From contig BPJV01000002.1 in NCBI GenBank assembly GCA_026004795.1, positions 558,001 to 622,000 of the forward strand: a stretch of 64,000 nucleotides of DNA. Reading direction: 5' to 3'. Origin of the DNA: Pirellulaceae bacterium. Its GTDB lineage: Bacteria; Planctomycetota; Planctomycetia; Pirellulales; Pirellulaceae. Of this stretch, positions 1 through 8,702 are shown piece after piece. Position 1 is the stretch's first letter, and the number at the start of each line of letters is the position of its first letter. Position numbers and translations under genes: made by a program. The notes beneath the pieces were generated by a model. The model was not told the origin of the DNA. It worked only from the letters and a program-made list of their open reading frames with translations, and searched no databases.

Positions 1-296
1 TCAAGGACATCTACTCCCTGATCATCTTTCCCGAAGGGGGACGCAATGAGAATCCGGATGAAATGGGCGAATTCAAGAGTGGCCTTTACTATCTGGCCAA
101 GAAGCGTCCGGATTTGGAGCTGGTGCCCGTGTATATGCAAAACATGAACCGCATCCTCCCGCGTGGTGAATACGTGCCGGTTCCCTTGTTGAGTAGCATT
201 ACCATCGGGCCTCCGATCTGGTTGGAGTCCGGTGAGCCGAAGGGCGAATTCCTCGCGCGGGCACGGAAGGCCGTATTGGATTTACGCAACGCGTAA
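1..296 (+). CDS. 1-acyl-sn-glycerol-3-phosphate acyltransferase family protein, C-terminal part
   Basis: Only the last ~98 residues are inside the window; the gene begins upstream. Reading from base 3, the translation contains IFPEGGR, the FPEG(T/G)R block (motif III) that binds the glycerol-3-phosphate moiety in PlsC-type acyltransferases, followed by a hydrophobic LVPVYM segment and a short basic tail ending in a TAA stop. The catalytic HX4D motif would lie outside the window. The family transfers a fatty acyl chain to lysophosphatidic acid at the inner membrane during phospholipid synthesis. The substrate cannot be decided from this fragment, and FPEGGR instead of FPEGTR is a mild deviation. 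Confidence 0.75.
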   Translation, partial: KDIYSLIIFPEGGRNENPDEMGEFKSGLYYLAKKRPDLELVPVYMQNMNRILPRGEYVPVPLLSSITIGPPIWLESGEPKGEFLARARKAVLDLRNA

Positions 297-888
297 AGCG
301 GTGTTCGTGAATGTTGACCGGTGATTGCTCCCCGGCGGACCGCCCTGACGATGCTCGGCGAGGTGAACGTCAACGGACGCCGAATAGAGTCTAACCGTTT
401 CTATGCGGCCGTGGCCCCAAGCGTTTTCGTCGGACGTGTCGATGGGGATTGAAATGACGAGAACGCAGTCGAGCATGATGGTCCGCCTTGCCGAACCATG
501 CGGCGGTAAAGTTCTCCTGCTTACCCCATCTTCACTTTCCCATTGTGGTTGCCCTCGCGGCTCGACACGCGCGATCCCCTGATCCGGCTAACGAGAGAAA
601 CTTGAGATTGCCGTGACCGTTCGCCGAGGGGCAACGGGATGGCCGGTGGAATCGGATGCATTGACATTGCAGGCTGATGGTCAGTACCACCGCAGGAGTG
701 GAGCCCGATGTACGCGAGTATCGGGAAGAATCGACCGGCGAGTGAGCAAAACATCCGCTCGCCGCGCAGAGATGTGCTATCATTGAAAGCCGCTTGACCA
801 CGGGTGCCTTGATCGGCAGGGTACAGAATCCGCAGCTGACCGAGGTGGCATTTCACAATACTCCTGCGTCGTCGAAAGAGAAGGCAAG
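297..888. other. Intergenic region, no gene recognised
   Basis: About 590 bases between the acyltransferase stop and the PAS-LuxR start. Short open frames exist on both strands but their translations look like shadow sequence without signal peptide, motif or plausible ribosome binding site. No strong hairpin followed by a T-run is seen. The stretch presumably carries the promoter of the downstream regulator, but no convincing -35/-10 pair stands out. Confidence 0.5.
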
Positions 889-1587
889 ATGGATTGGACG
901 CCCACCGGTGTCGAGAGCGACTATGCAAGGTTGGCCATGACGATCTACGAGCGGTTGGTCTTGGCCGTGCGTACGGAGCAGTCGATTTATGATGCCATCG
1001 AGTCGTCTCAAGCTGCGGTCTACGTCAAGGCAGCCGATGGGCAGATTCTTCATAGCAACTCGACGTACAACCGCCTGTTCACGGCACGAGAGCCCGCCGC
1101 CGGCCGGTATCCCCACGCCTACCTGCACCATTCTCTACATGCGGTATCGGAAGCCTCGGATGCCTTGATCCTCAATGGGGCTGATCAAGTCGAGTTTGTG
1201 CATCAAGGGTGTACCGGTAGTGGAGATGCCGTCGTGCTCCGCACCTTCAAGAAGGCGTTGAGTGGACTTGCCGGTCCGAAGATGGCGATCTTGGGAGTGT
1301 CGCGTATTGAACGGTACTTAAGCCCTGTCGAGGTGAAACGATTGCAGGAATTGGCCGACGCATGGCGCGTCGTGCAATCGTGGGATGCGCGTGATCGTGA
1401 GATTGCCCGTAAGCTGGTTTCTGGGGAGCGAATGCAGAGAGTCGCCGATGCGCTGGGAGTCTCTGTGAAGACAATTGAAAATCGGCGCAAGGCATTGTTC
1501 GAGTCGTTGGGGGTCAAGTCGATGCCAGAATTTGTCAAGATCTTGGTGCGCCTGCAGGACCGCGGCTTCGAGGATTTTGGCTTGTAG
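889..1587 (+). CDS. PAS-like sensor with C-terminal LuxR/GerE helix-turn-helix
   Basis: A 232-residue probable transcription regulator. Residues ~35-90 (AIESSQAAVYVKAADGQILH, then a YN-LF block) resemble the start of a PAS fold. Residues ~168-225 are a LuxR-type helix-turn-helix: a REIARKLVSGE helix, VADALGVSVKTIENRR as the recognition region and LFESLGV closing it. There is no CheY-like receiver domain and no membrane segment, so it looks like a one-component cytoplasmic sensor-regulator rather than a two-component response regulator. The start is supported by AGAAGG a few bases upstream of the ATG. It converges with the exported-protein gene, leaving only ~70 bases between. The ligand and target genes are unknown. 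Confidence 0.75.
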   Translation: MDWTPTGVESDYARLAMTIYERLVLAVRTEQSIYDAIESSQAAVYVKAADGQILHSNSTYNRLFTAREPAAGRYPHAYLHHSLHAVSEASDALILNGADQVEFVHQGCTGSGDAVVLRTFKKALSGLAGPKMAILGVSRIERYLSPVEVKRLQELADAWRVVQSWDARDREIARKLVSGERMQRVADALGVSVKTIENRRKALFESLGVKSMPEFVKILVRLQDRGFEDFGL

Positions 1588-1655
1588 CATTGGCTTCTCC
1601 ACCACTGCAAGAGACTGAGGGGGCGCGCCCAGCGGAGTGGCGAGGGATCGTGCGG

Positions 1656-4562
1656 TTAGAACTTGCGCCGCTGATCCGAAGAGTTCTCGGGCTCAGGAGG
1701 CGCGTTGTCGGAGTTGCCAAAAAGCTTGGCCGGCAGACTAAACAGATCGAAATCCAGTTTCGGAATGGGGGCTGCGTCGGCGACTTCCTGCGGCAGTGGG
1801 GGTAGTTGCAAATCGATGCGTCCAATCAGCGACAGGCTGTTGCTCAGTTGAGTCACGTGGACGCGCCCTCCACGATACCACTGAATCCAAGGAGCCTGGT
1901 AATCGGCCGGCGCAATGGGACGACCACGGGAATCCAAAGGGACGTCCTCCCAGGCGGTGCTGACCCAACCGCCTCGTGGCAATGGGCCATCGTAGGGCAC
2001 TAAACGGTAGGTGCCGCCGAGCGGACATTGCAAACGGACATCCAACAAGCGCTCGGCACGCTGTAGGCATTCCGCTGCGGGGACCCGTAATTGTTCGTGC
2101 AGCGTGTCCAGTAGCATGGCATTGGCATGGGAAGCACGCCAGGCGCGCTGGTACCATTGATTGTTCACCCACCGGGCTAGCTGCGTCCCCGAGAGGTCCT
2201 TGATGGCCAACCGTAATTGGGCAAGATCCTCGGTGGGCCTGGCGTGCAGATAAGGTATGGTCTGCTCGAGGATCAACCGATTGAACGATAGGAGACTGAA
2301 CTGGGCGTCCTGCCAACGCCATAGTCCGCCAATGACACGGGAAAAACCCTGCGCATCAGCCCGTGCGAAGGCCTCACCCAAGCCGAACGGTAGTTGGTCC
2401 ACGATCTCCGGTTTAGGCCAGGCACCAACGTAAGCCGGCATCGAGCGCAGCAATTGCAAGATGCCCAGCAGACCTTGGATGTCCTCCGCTTGCGGCGGCA
2501 TCATGTCCCGCAGACCAAGAAACAGATGGTAATCGGCCGCAGGCATCCCCAGGCCAGGAATAATCGGTTTGGGTTGAATGTGCATTTGCAGGTTGGCGAC
2601 GTCATCGGCAGGCAACTGGATTTGCACTGAAGTGGGCGCACCCAACTGTCGAGTTAGCCAACCATATTTGCCGGGAACAAAAGGTGACACGTGCGCTTCA
2701 ACCGTTACCGATTCGACTTCCGGTTGATCGGTAGAAAAACGTCGTATGCCGACGCAGAGCGGGTCCATCGATCGCCACTGCTGCTCATAGAAACTCGCCG
2801 TTTCGAGGTAATCCTGGGCTTCGCGATCGGTTACCGCCGTCACTGGGACGTCGGGAATCGGTAGGAAGCTGCCTCGGCGACCGCGCAGTGAATCAATCCA
2901 CGTATCCGCGTGGCGAAGGGTCTTCGCTCCGTCCGGCCGTTGGTCAAACCAGGGGGGAACCAACCCGGCAATGCGCAGCGATCCCACGCTGTCGCCGCGC
3001 AGCCCCTCGCTAAGCGCCGTCTGGCTGGCCAGCTCCGCGACCTCCAGGTGGGCGATGGCCATGAGGCGCCGCTTCAATTCAATCTGATACTGCGGGCTCA
3101 TCAGCGAATAGAAAAACTCGGGCGAAAAAAAGGCAAACAACGCGTAGTTATTCGCTGGCGGCATCCATTGCCGAGCCGCTTGGAATGATGGCAAACTAGC
3201 GAGCGATGGTTCCCCCCGCCCCACGGCGAGGAAACGTTGCATCATATGGCGACTGGTGGTGATCAATGCAAATTCGCCATCCAGCACATAGAATGACCGA
3301 ACGCGATTGTCCGGAGTTGCTAGAAACGAAACTTTCGTGTTGGCAATCTCCACGTCGCGCAGCACGGCATCAGGGGTGGAATCGGCAATCGCTTGACGAT
3401 CGGCACGCATCGACCGATCGAACAGGGCTGGCTGGCTGACATGAAACAGGACGCCCATGGCGGGGCCTTCTTTGACATAGAGGTCCCTCCCCACCAGCGC
3501 CATATCCTTGACGACGTTCCCGCCAAACATCCGGGACACCGTCGACATACGCGAGGCCAACATGCGTTCAATTCGCGCGGTGGAATCGTAGTTGAAACCA
3601 CGCAGCAGGATCGCTTGCGCCACATCGCCACCGAATCGTTCCGACACATCGCGGAACCACAGGAAATTCGCAAAGGAGCCAAAGCGGATGTAGTAGAAGT
3701 CGACGGGAGTGCGATGAGCCAATGGCTCGATGGCATCCTCATTGAGGACTTCGGTGAACACAGAGCTTTGCCACTGGGGCGGCTGCGGCAACTCACGATC
3801 GGCGCGTCCGGAGTCGATGGGGTTTCGCAGGATATCGTGGAGAATCTTTTCCCGCAGCGGTTCGATGGCCGCCAGCAGCTCGAGCGTCTCCAGCGGCTTG
3901 GCTTCTTCTTCCGGCCGCTGTTTGGCCCGCGGCGGCACCAAGTCAACCGGCTCCAGATTGCATCGCCGCGACAGCATCGAGATGAGATACTGGTGGATCA
4001 GGGTGGGAAAATCCTCGCGACTGATGGCTGCTTCTGCTTGGGCCACGTAGGCTTCCCACCAGCCCGCCAGCAGTTCCCGGTGCTGAGAGCCTGCCGCCTC
4101 GGTGGGGTGCACGCGCACTTGGTGATCGACGTCTCCACGCAACGTCACGTCCAGCGGTTGCGTCCCTGAGAACAGAAAGTAGATGCTGGTACCGATCGGT
4201 GGAGCATCCTCGATTGCCGCCTCTCGAATGCGAGTTCGCAAGCGGTCCAACAACCCGCCCGGACGTCCGATGCCCAGACGCGGTGGCGGGGGAGGCACGG
4301 TGCCTTTCTTAAAGGCCACTGCCGGATAAAAAACGCGCTCACCGGTCACTGCCACTCTGGGAAGTTCGACCGCCGACGCTGGGGCAATTGGAAGGTCGAT
4401 CCTACCCACGCCGAATGGAACTCCAGAGAAGGCGACCACCTGCGCGGTGACCTCACCATTAGCGTTCGCCTGTGCCCATGCGGTCGGACAACTTCTGGTC
4501 GCCCCCAGGGACAGCGCGAAACAGACAAACCAGGGGACGGGTAGCCATGGAGTGCGGGGCAT
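1656..4562 (-). CDS. Large exported protein of unknown function (968 aa)
   Basis: The start was set at base 4562 because the translation from there begins with a clear signal peptide (MPRTPWLP, a hydrophobic core, then cleavage after AWA); the open frame continues ~100 codons upstream but would overlap folP. The mature protein has no membrane segment. A segment near residues 380-430 (LDGEFALITTSRHMMQRFL, then SLASLPSFQAAR) resembles the pattern of DUF3352-type exported proteins, in which a self-check of 'G-x-x-S-L-A' follows a strand; this is a weak resemblance. Proline-rich stretch after residue ~90. It lies directly downstream of folP on the same strand with a gap of ~215 bases. No function can be assigned; probably a periplasmic protein of a planctomycete-specific family. 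Confidence 0.75.
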   Translation of the reverse strand: MPRTPWLPVPWFVCFALSLGATRSCPTAWAQANANGEVTAQVVAFSGVPFGVGRIDLPIAPASAVELPRVAVTGERVFYPAVAFKKGTVPPPPPRLGIGRPGGLLDRLRTRIREAAIEDAPPIGTSIYFLFSGTQPLDVTLRGDVDHQVRVHPTEAAGSQHRELLAGWWEAYVAQAEAAISREDFPTLIHQYLISMLSRRCNLEPVDLVPPRAKQRPEEEAKPLETLELLAAIEPLREKILHDILRNPIDSGRADRELPQPPQWQSSVFTEVLNEDAIEPLAHRTPVDFYYIRFGSFANFLWFRDVSERFGGDVAQAILLRGFNYDSTARIERMLASRMSTVSRMFGGNVVKDMALVGRDLYVKEGPAMGVLFHVSQPALFDRSMRADRQAIADSTPDAVLRDVEIANTKVSFLATPDNRVRSFYVLDGEFALITTSRHMMQRFLAVGRGEPSLASLPSFQAARQWMPPANNYALFAFFSPEFFYSLMSPQYQIELKRRLMAIAHLEVAELASQTALSEGLRGDSVGSLRIAGLVPPWFDQRPDGAKTLRHADTWIDSLRGRRGSFLPIPDVPVTAVTDREAQDYLETASFYEQQWRSMDPLCVGIRRFSTDQPEVESVTVEAHVSPFVPGKYGWLTRQLGAPTSVQIQLPADDVANLQMHIQPKPIIPGLGMPAADYHLFLGLRDMMPPQAEDIQGLLGILQLLRSMPAYVGAWPKPEIVDQLPFGLGEAFARADAQGFSRVIGGLWRWQDAQFSLLSFNRLILEQTIPYLHARPTEDLAQLRLAIKDLSGTQLARWVNNQWYQRAWRASHANAMLLDTLHEQLRVPAAECLQRAERLLDVRLQCPLGGTYRLVPYDGPLPRGGWVSTAWEDVPLDSRGRPIAPADYQAPWIQWYRGGRVHVTQLSNSLSLIGRIDLQLPPLPQEVADAAPIPKLDFDLFSLPAKLFGNSDNAPPEPENSSDQRRKF

Positions 4563-4777
4563 GCTCGAATCCGTTGGTGCATTAGATTGAAAAAGGAAGA
4601 ATTGGCCGAACATCGGCTCGATCGTTTTCCCAGGGTTACCCCCGTAGTTGCCTTCTCCTCGCCTCGATCCAGGACTAGTGGCGCCCCAGTGCGAGGAAGA
4701 CGCCTTCTGCTGACGTATTGTTACAGTCGTTGCGTGGGAAAGCAAAGGTGCGGCCAGGTTGAAGCCTGCGTTGCCAG

Positions 4778-5659
4778 TTATTGCCTGCATTCGCGCTGGC
4801 AACGCACCGCTGCCACGGTAGCGGCTACGTCGTGCACGCGCAGTACGTGCATTCCGCAACTAGCTAAAAATAGGCTGACGGCCAGCGTTCCTCCTAGACG
4901 AGATTCCCTATCGCTTCCGGACACTTTGGTGATGAATCCCTTCCGCGAATGTCCGATGAGGATCGGGTGGGGCAGGGCGAGAAAACGGCGGCAGGAGCGA
5001 ACGAGCTGCCAATTGTGCGCATGAGTCTTCCCAAAACCGATGCCCGGATCGAGGCAGATCCGCTGGGGCGCGATCCCATGGGAGATTAGTTGCTCGCGCC
5101 GCGCCGCTAAATAGCTGAATACCTCTTCCACGACGTCGTCATAATGTGGGGCATCCTGCATGGTTTGAGGAGTACCCTGCATGTGCATCGCGCATACTCC
5201 AACCTCGGTGCGCACCGCCATGTCCACCATGCGGGGATCTCCTTCCAGTCCCGTAACGTCGTTGATGATCTCCGCCCCGAGCTCGATGGCCGCCTGCGCC
5301 ACGTCGGCTTTCGAGGTGTCGATGGAGATGGCGGCTTGAATTCGTCCCTGCAATTGTTCCAGCACTGGCACCACACGACGCAATTCTTCCTCGGCCGTCA
5401 CCGGCTGGCTGTACGGTCGGGTACTTTCTCCGCCGATGTCAATGATGTCCGCACCAGCATCTTCCATGCGCAGCGCGTGGTCGACCGCCGCTTGGCAGTC
5501 GACGAATTGACCGCCATCGGAAAAACTGTCGGGCGTGACATTGACAATCCCCATGATGGCCGGCCGCATTTGGAAGTCGAGGCGGCGGGTGCGTAACTGC
5601 CACGACACTGCTGATGACGACGGCGTTGAGGGTTCGTTCGACTCTACCGACTGGCCCAT
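4778..5659 (-). CDS. folP: Dihydropteroate synthase
   Basis: A 293-residue TIM-barrel enzyme that condenses 6-hydroxymethyl-7,8-dihydropterin diphosphate with p-aminobenzoate in folate synthesis (cytoplasm). Diagnostic blocks appear in order: GIVNVTPDSFSDGG (diphosphate loop 1), DIIDIGGESTRP (loop 2), SIDTSKADVA, EIINDVTGLEGD, DPGIGFGKT, LIGHSRKGFI (catalytic Lys/Ser loop) and a terminal RVHDV. The start at 5659 was chosen because it leaves a ~35-base gap to the upstream SMP-30-like gene; the longer frame would overlap it and adds non-homologous residues. About 30 residues precede the first barrel strand, a modest N-terminal extension relative to the usual ~280 aa. Probably co-transcribed with the upstream gene. 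Confidence 0.95.
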   Translation of the reverse strand: MGQSVESNEPSTPSSSAVSWQLRTRRLDFQMRPAIMGIVNVTPDSFSDGGQFVDCQAAVDHALRMEDAGADIIDIGGESTRPYSQPVTAEEELRRVVPVLEQLQGRIQAAISIDTSKADVAQAAIELGAEIINDVTGLEGDPRMVDMAVRTEVGVCAMHMQGTPQTMQDAPHYDDVVEEVFSYLAARREQLISHGIAPQRICLDPGIGFGKTHAHNWQLVRSCRRFLALPHPILIGHSRKGFITKVSGSDRESRLGGTLAVSLFLASCGMHVLRVHDVAATVAAVRCQRECRQ

Positions 5660-5694
5660 TGCTGTGGCAATCTCATCAAGCGGTGTGAGGATGA

Positions 5695-6678
5695 TCAGGC
5701 ATTCTGCAGAGGAAACCGCGGCGTCAGAGGTGGTGCGTTGAAGTCCGTCTCTGCCACGAACAAGCAACCGGCGTTCGGCGCCTGCGCCCGTTGTTCCTGC
5801 GGCATGAATTCGACAGCCGTGGTGATGATCAGGACGATCTTGCCCGACGCGTCTTCCACCAGGGCGGGACATGTGGCACGAGGGCTGCCGGGGGTTCGCC
5901 ATTCGAATTCGGGTTGGCCATTCAACAGGCTGTATTGCCGAGTAATTCCGAAAGGAGCCGGATCGGGATTGTAGAAGCTAATGATGGCGCTCTGTTCATC
6001 CGGGGTAAGCACCATGCCATCGGGGACCCCAGGTACATCACCGAAATCGATCAACGTTTGCGGCTCACCCAGCCGACCGCCGGCCAGGTCCAACGGGTAC
6101 TGCACCAGTTTGCGTGTCGGCGAATCGATATCCAGCAGGAACAAGCCGCCAGCTCCACGATCAATCACATCTTTGCCATTGCTACAGACCTGCCCGCCAG
6201 CAAGGCGGACCAACTGGTTCTCGTCGCCCCGAAACAAATAAAGGCTGGCCTTGGGGGTGGCGAATTCCAAGTCCTTGGTCCCGAACAGCACGTTGTTACC
6301 GTAGATCGTACCGTCGTTGATGATCGTTCCCTCGACGTCGGCATCGATGTCGCTTACCAATGGTTCCCACTGACCGGAGAGCGTGTGGAAAAAGCCAAGC
6401 GACCGTTCGCACCCCACAATAAAAACGTTCTCCACAGTCGTCGGCTTGGCAAATCCTGGGCGGCCGGGCAGGTCGATGGATCGGTTGCTCTGCCGAGCAA
6501 TGTCGAAAATGTTGATCGAGCCCATGGTGGCATCGGGGCCATGCTGAATTGCCACCCATGAAAACACTCCGGGTTGGAGCGGCGTGGGGCCCTCTGGCAG
6601 AAATCGCAATTCAGGGCGATCAGGACGCCATAACAAGGTCGCCTCCATCGCAGGTAGGCTAGTTTCACGTGAGTTCAT
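5695..6678 (-). CDS. SMP-30/gluconolactonase/LRE-family beta-propeller
   Basis: A 327-residue protein with the three metal-loop signatures of the SMP-30/gluconolactonase propeller: EGTIINDGTIYG (ND), then GGQVCSNGKDVI (SN-G) and VPGVPDGMVLTPDE (PDGM). Known members hydrolyse sugar lactones with a divalent metal held by Glu, Asn, Asn and Asp. No signal peptide is seen, so a cytoplasmic lactonase is plausible; the actual substrate is not readable. Start at base 6678 (MNSRETS) rather than nine codons upstream, because the first nine residues are Cys/Arg-rich and unlike the family. Located 35 bases upstream of folP, same strand, likely same transcript. Confidence 0.8.
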   Translation of the reverse strand: MNSRETSLPAMEATLLWRPDRPELRFLPEGPTPLQPGVFSWVAIQHGPDATMGSINIFDIARQSNRSIDLPGRPGFAKPTTVENVFIVGCERSLGFFHTLSGQWEPLVSDIDADVEGTIINDGTIYGNNVLFGTKDLEFATPKASLYLFRGDENQLVRLAGGQVCSNGKDVIDRGAGGLFLLDIDSPTRKLVQYPLDLAGGRLGEPQTLIDFGDVPGVPDGMVLTPDEQSAIISFYNPDPAPFGITRQYSLLNGQPEFEWRTPGSPRATCPALVEDASGKIVLIITTAVEFMPQEQRAQAPNAGCLFVAETDFNAPPLTPRFPLQNA

Positions 6679-7514
6679 CGATCCGCTCCGACAGGTTAAG
6701 CACAAGTAGCCCCTGTCATTGTGGCGTTCCCACGAATCTCCTCAAGCCCCGTCAACTTGTCTTGGATAACACGAACCATGTGGCCAGCTCCCCAAAGGTC
6801 CCGTGATTGGTCCGCGCTGTTTGAGCAGATTCTACCGGTCCTCCGACGAGCCCCCCCAAGTCGTCACCGTTGCTTGTCGTGGCACGAATCGCGTGGGAAG
6901 GTTCGCAGCGTCGTGAAACGCTGGGAGGGAAAACAAGCAGAGAAACGCTGCGGAGGCGAGAGACGTGGGGAAGGTTATGTCGCTTGCCCGCCATCGTCGG
7001 CGCGAAGCCTGTGACGGCAAGAGCAGGTCTCCACCGAGGGGACGGGCTGGATGTCCGTGGCCACCGCATACTGTCCCTGCGGCATCCTGCGGCATCCTGC
7101 CCCGGCGACACGGCTCGTCAGTAGGCCGAGTTGCCCAGGCCCCTGTCCCCATCGAGATCGCGTGCCGCGCAACTGACAGCCAATCACCAAAACACGCAAC
7201 CGACAAAGCGCGTCGTGGTGACGGCACCGTAGCCGCGAAGCGGCGGCATCAACTAGAACCGGCCATCAGACCGCAGAGCGGAGCTGCCTGGCTGCTTGCG
7301 CCATTTTGGGGCTTTCGAGACGATTGGTTGTCCGATAAACTAGATTCTGCTTCTCGCCAAAGGCATCGGAAGAGGATTTGGTAGCGGTTGTTGGTGTCGA
7401 GGGACGGGAGGTGTGGGAAGCCATCTTGCAGCTTGCCGGTCGCCTCTCCCACAACGGCTACAAACGATAAAACAGTTGCGTCCATCGTTGGTTTTTTCAC
7501 TTCAAGGGAATTGC
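6679..7514. other. Intergenic region upstream of rpsR
   Basis: Roughly 835 bases without a supported gene between two divergent genes. The only structure seen is a perfect 10-base direct duplication GGCATCCTGC at 7081-7100. Open frames here are arginine-rich shadow reading of G+C-rich DNA. Promoters for the SMP-30/folP unit (minus) and for rpsR (plus) must lie in it, but no clear core promoter was recognised. Confidence 0.5.
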
Positions 7515-7799
7515 ATGTCGACATTGCGAAGAGCACCGACGGCAAAGAGCCGTGCCAGGAAGCGTTCGAGGATTCGCTCGCGGACCAAGAAGAAAGATCC
7601 GTTGTTTGTCGATGGGCGTCGGCCCCGTCCGATGTTCGTTGATTACCGTGACTTGGATACGTTGAAGAAATTGATCAATCGTCACGGCAAGATCGTGGGG
7701 CGACGTAAGACGGGTTGTACGGCGGTCAGCCAGCATGCCGTCAGCAAGGCGATCAAGCGAGCGCGGTTCATGGCCCTCTTGCCGTACGTTGGTGAGTGA
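7515..7799 (+). CDS. rpsR: 30S ribosomal protein S18
   Basis: A 94-residue basic protein of the small ribosomal subunit platform. The conserved S18 core is evident: FVDYRDLDTLKKLINRHGKI, then GRRKTG and QHAVSKAIKRARFMALLPY, the last block being the family hallmark. The N terminus (about 35 residues, Arg/Lys-rich) is longer than in E. coli S18 (75 aa). The start is fixed by AAGGGAA four bases upstream of the ATG at 7515; the frame is open further upstream but without a ribosome binding site. The usual partners rpsF, ssb and rplI are absent on either side, so this copy stands alone. Confidence 0.93.
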   Translation: MSTLRRAPTAKSRARKRSRIRSRTKKKDPLFVDGRRPRPMFVDYRDLDTLKKLINRHGKIVGRRKTGCTAVSQHAVSKAIKRARFMALLPYVGE

Positions 7800-8213
7800 C
7801 GACACCACCTGGCGTGAGCCGTCTCCGGCCCCAACGCCTGATCGTTCTCCGACAATGTCGATCGGCGTCAACTAGATCGCTCCGGCCGGAGGCGCCGTGG
7901 TGGTGCTGCGCCGTTTCGTCCGTCGGCTTGAGTCCTCCTTCCGCTGGACAGGAGCCGATTTCTATCGCGATGGCTTGCACTTTTTGGCCGGGGCGAGGTG
8001 AGAACGTGGTGCCGTTCACGCTGGTCGGCTTCTTGCGCCGCCGCAGTGGCCCTCGGGGAGACGCATCAACGGGGCATTGAGGGACGGTGAGCAGTGAGGC
8101 AAACCACTTCCAGAAAGTCGCCTTTGCCAATGTGCCTGGGAGGCGACGGCATGGGGTGGTAGGTGTATCGACTCGGCGGGCGCCGGTTGCAGGTCCAAGG
8201 AAAGCTCACAACG
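7800..8213. other. Intergenic region, no gene recognised
   Basis: About 410 bases between rpsR and the thioesterase gene. Frames on both strands are open for up to ~120 codons but show no family resemblance and no ribosome binding site. No terminator-like hairpin with a T-run was found after rpsR. Confidence 0.45.
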
Positions 8214-8669
8214 ATGCCAGACCAGTTTCGTTATCAACGTCGCGTCGAATTCTGCGAGACGGATGCGGCGGGAATCGCGCATTTCAGCGCGTTCTTCTGC
8301 TACATGGAGCAGACCGAGCATGCCTTTTGGCGCTCGCTGGGTGAGACGGTGTTGCAGGATCTGGGGGACGGTTGGCACCTGAGTTGGCCACGAGTTCACG
8401 TGGAATGTGATTACCGATCGGCGGCGAAATTCGAGGATTTGCTTACCATTTCCCTGCAGGTTGGCCGCTTGGGAGCCCGCAGCTTGACGACCGTTTATCA
8501 TGTCGAAGTCGAGGGGCGAACGATCGCGGAAGGAAAGGTCGTTGCCGTTTGCTGCCGAGTGCACTCGCAGCATGGCATGGCCCCGGTGGAAATTCCTGCA
8601 CGGCTGCGCGAAAAACTTCAGCCTTTCGTCGTAGCTCGGCCGGATGTCGACGGACCCGCTGGAGCTTAG
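8214..8669 (+). CDS. Hotdog-fold acyl-CoA thioesterase (4HBT family)
   Basis: A 151-residue single hotdog domain. The N-terminal block EFCETDAAGIAHFSAFFCYM matches the 4-hydroxybenzoyl-CoA thioesterase pattern, with the acidic residue (ETD) and AGIAHF preceding the long central helix (MEQTEHAFWRSLG). Later strands VECDYRSAAKFEDLL and the EGRTIAEGKVVAVC strand fit the family. Start at 8214 follows a weak GGAAAG; upstream codons are not homologous. Members hydrolyse acyl-CoA thioesters in the cytoplasm; substrate unknown. It sits 33 bases before the prenyltransferase-fold gene on the same strand, so the two are probably co-expressed. Confidence 0.85.
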   Translation: MPDQFRYQRRVEFCETDAAGIAHFSAFFCYMEQTEHAFWRSLGETVLQDLGDGWHLSWPRVHVECDYRSAAKFEDLLTISLQVGRLGARSLTTVYHVEVEGRTIAEGKVVAVCCRVHSQHGMAPVEIPARLREKLQPFVVARPDVDGPAGA

Positions 8670-8702
8670 AGTTGTCGGCGTTCGAGGAACCGTGGTGCCC
8701 AG

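Noticed and set aside
3393-4169. A 258-codon plus-strand frame antisense to the exported protein
   Set aside because: His/Arg-rich shadow translation without signals; the minus-strand gene is favoured by signal peptide and composition.
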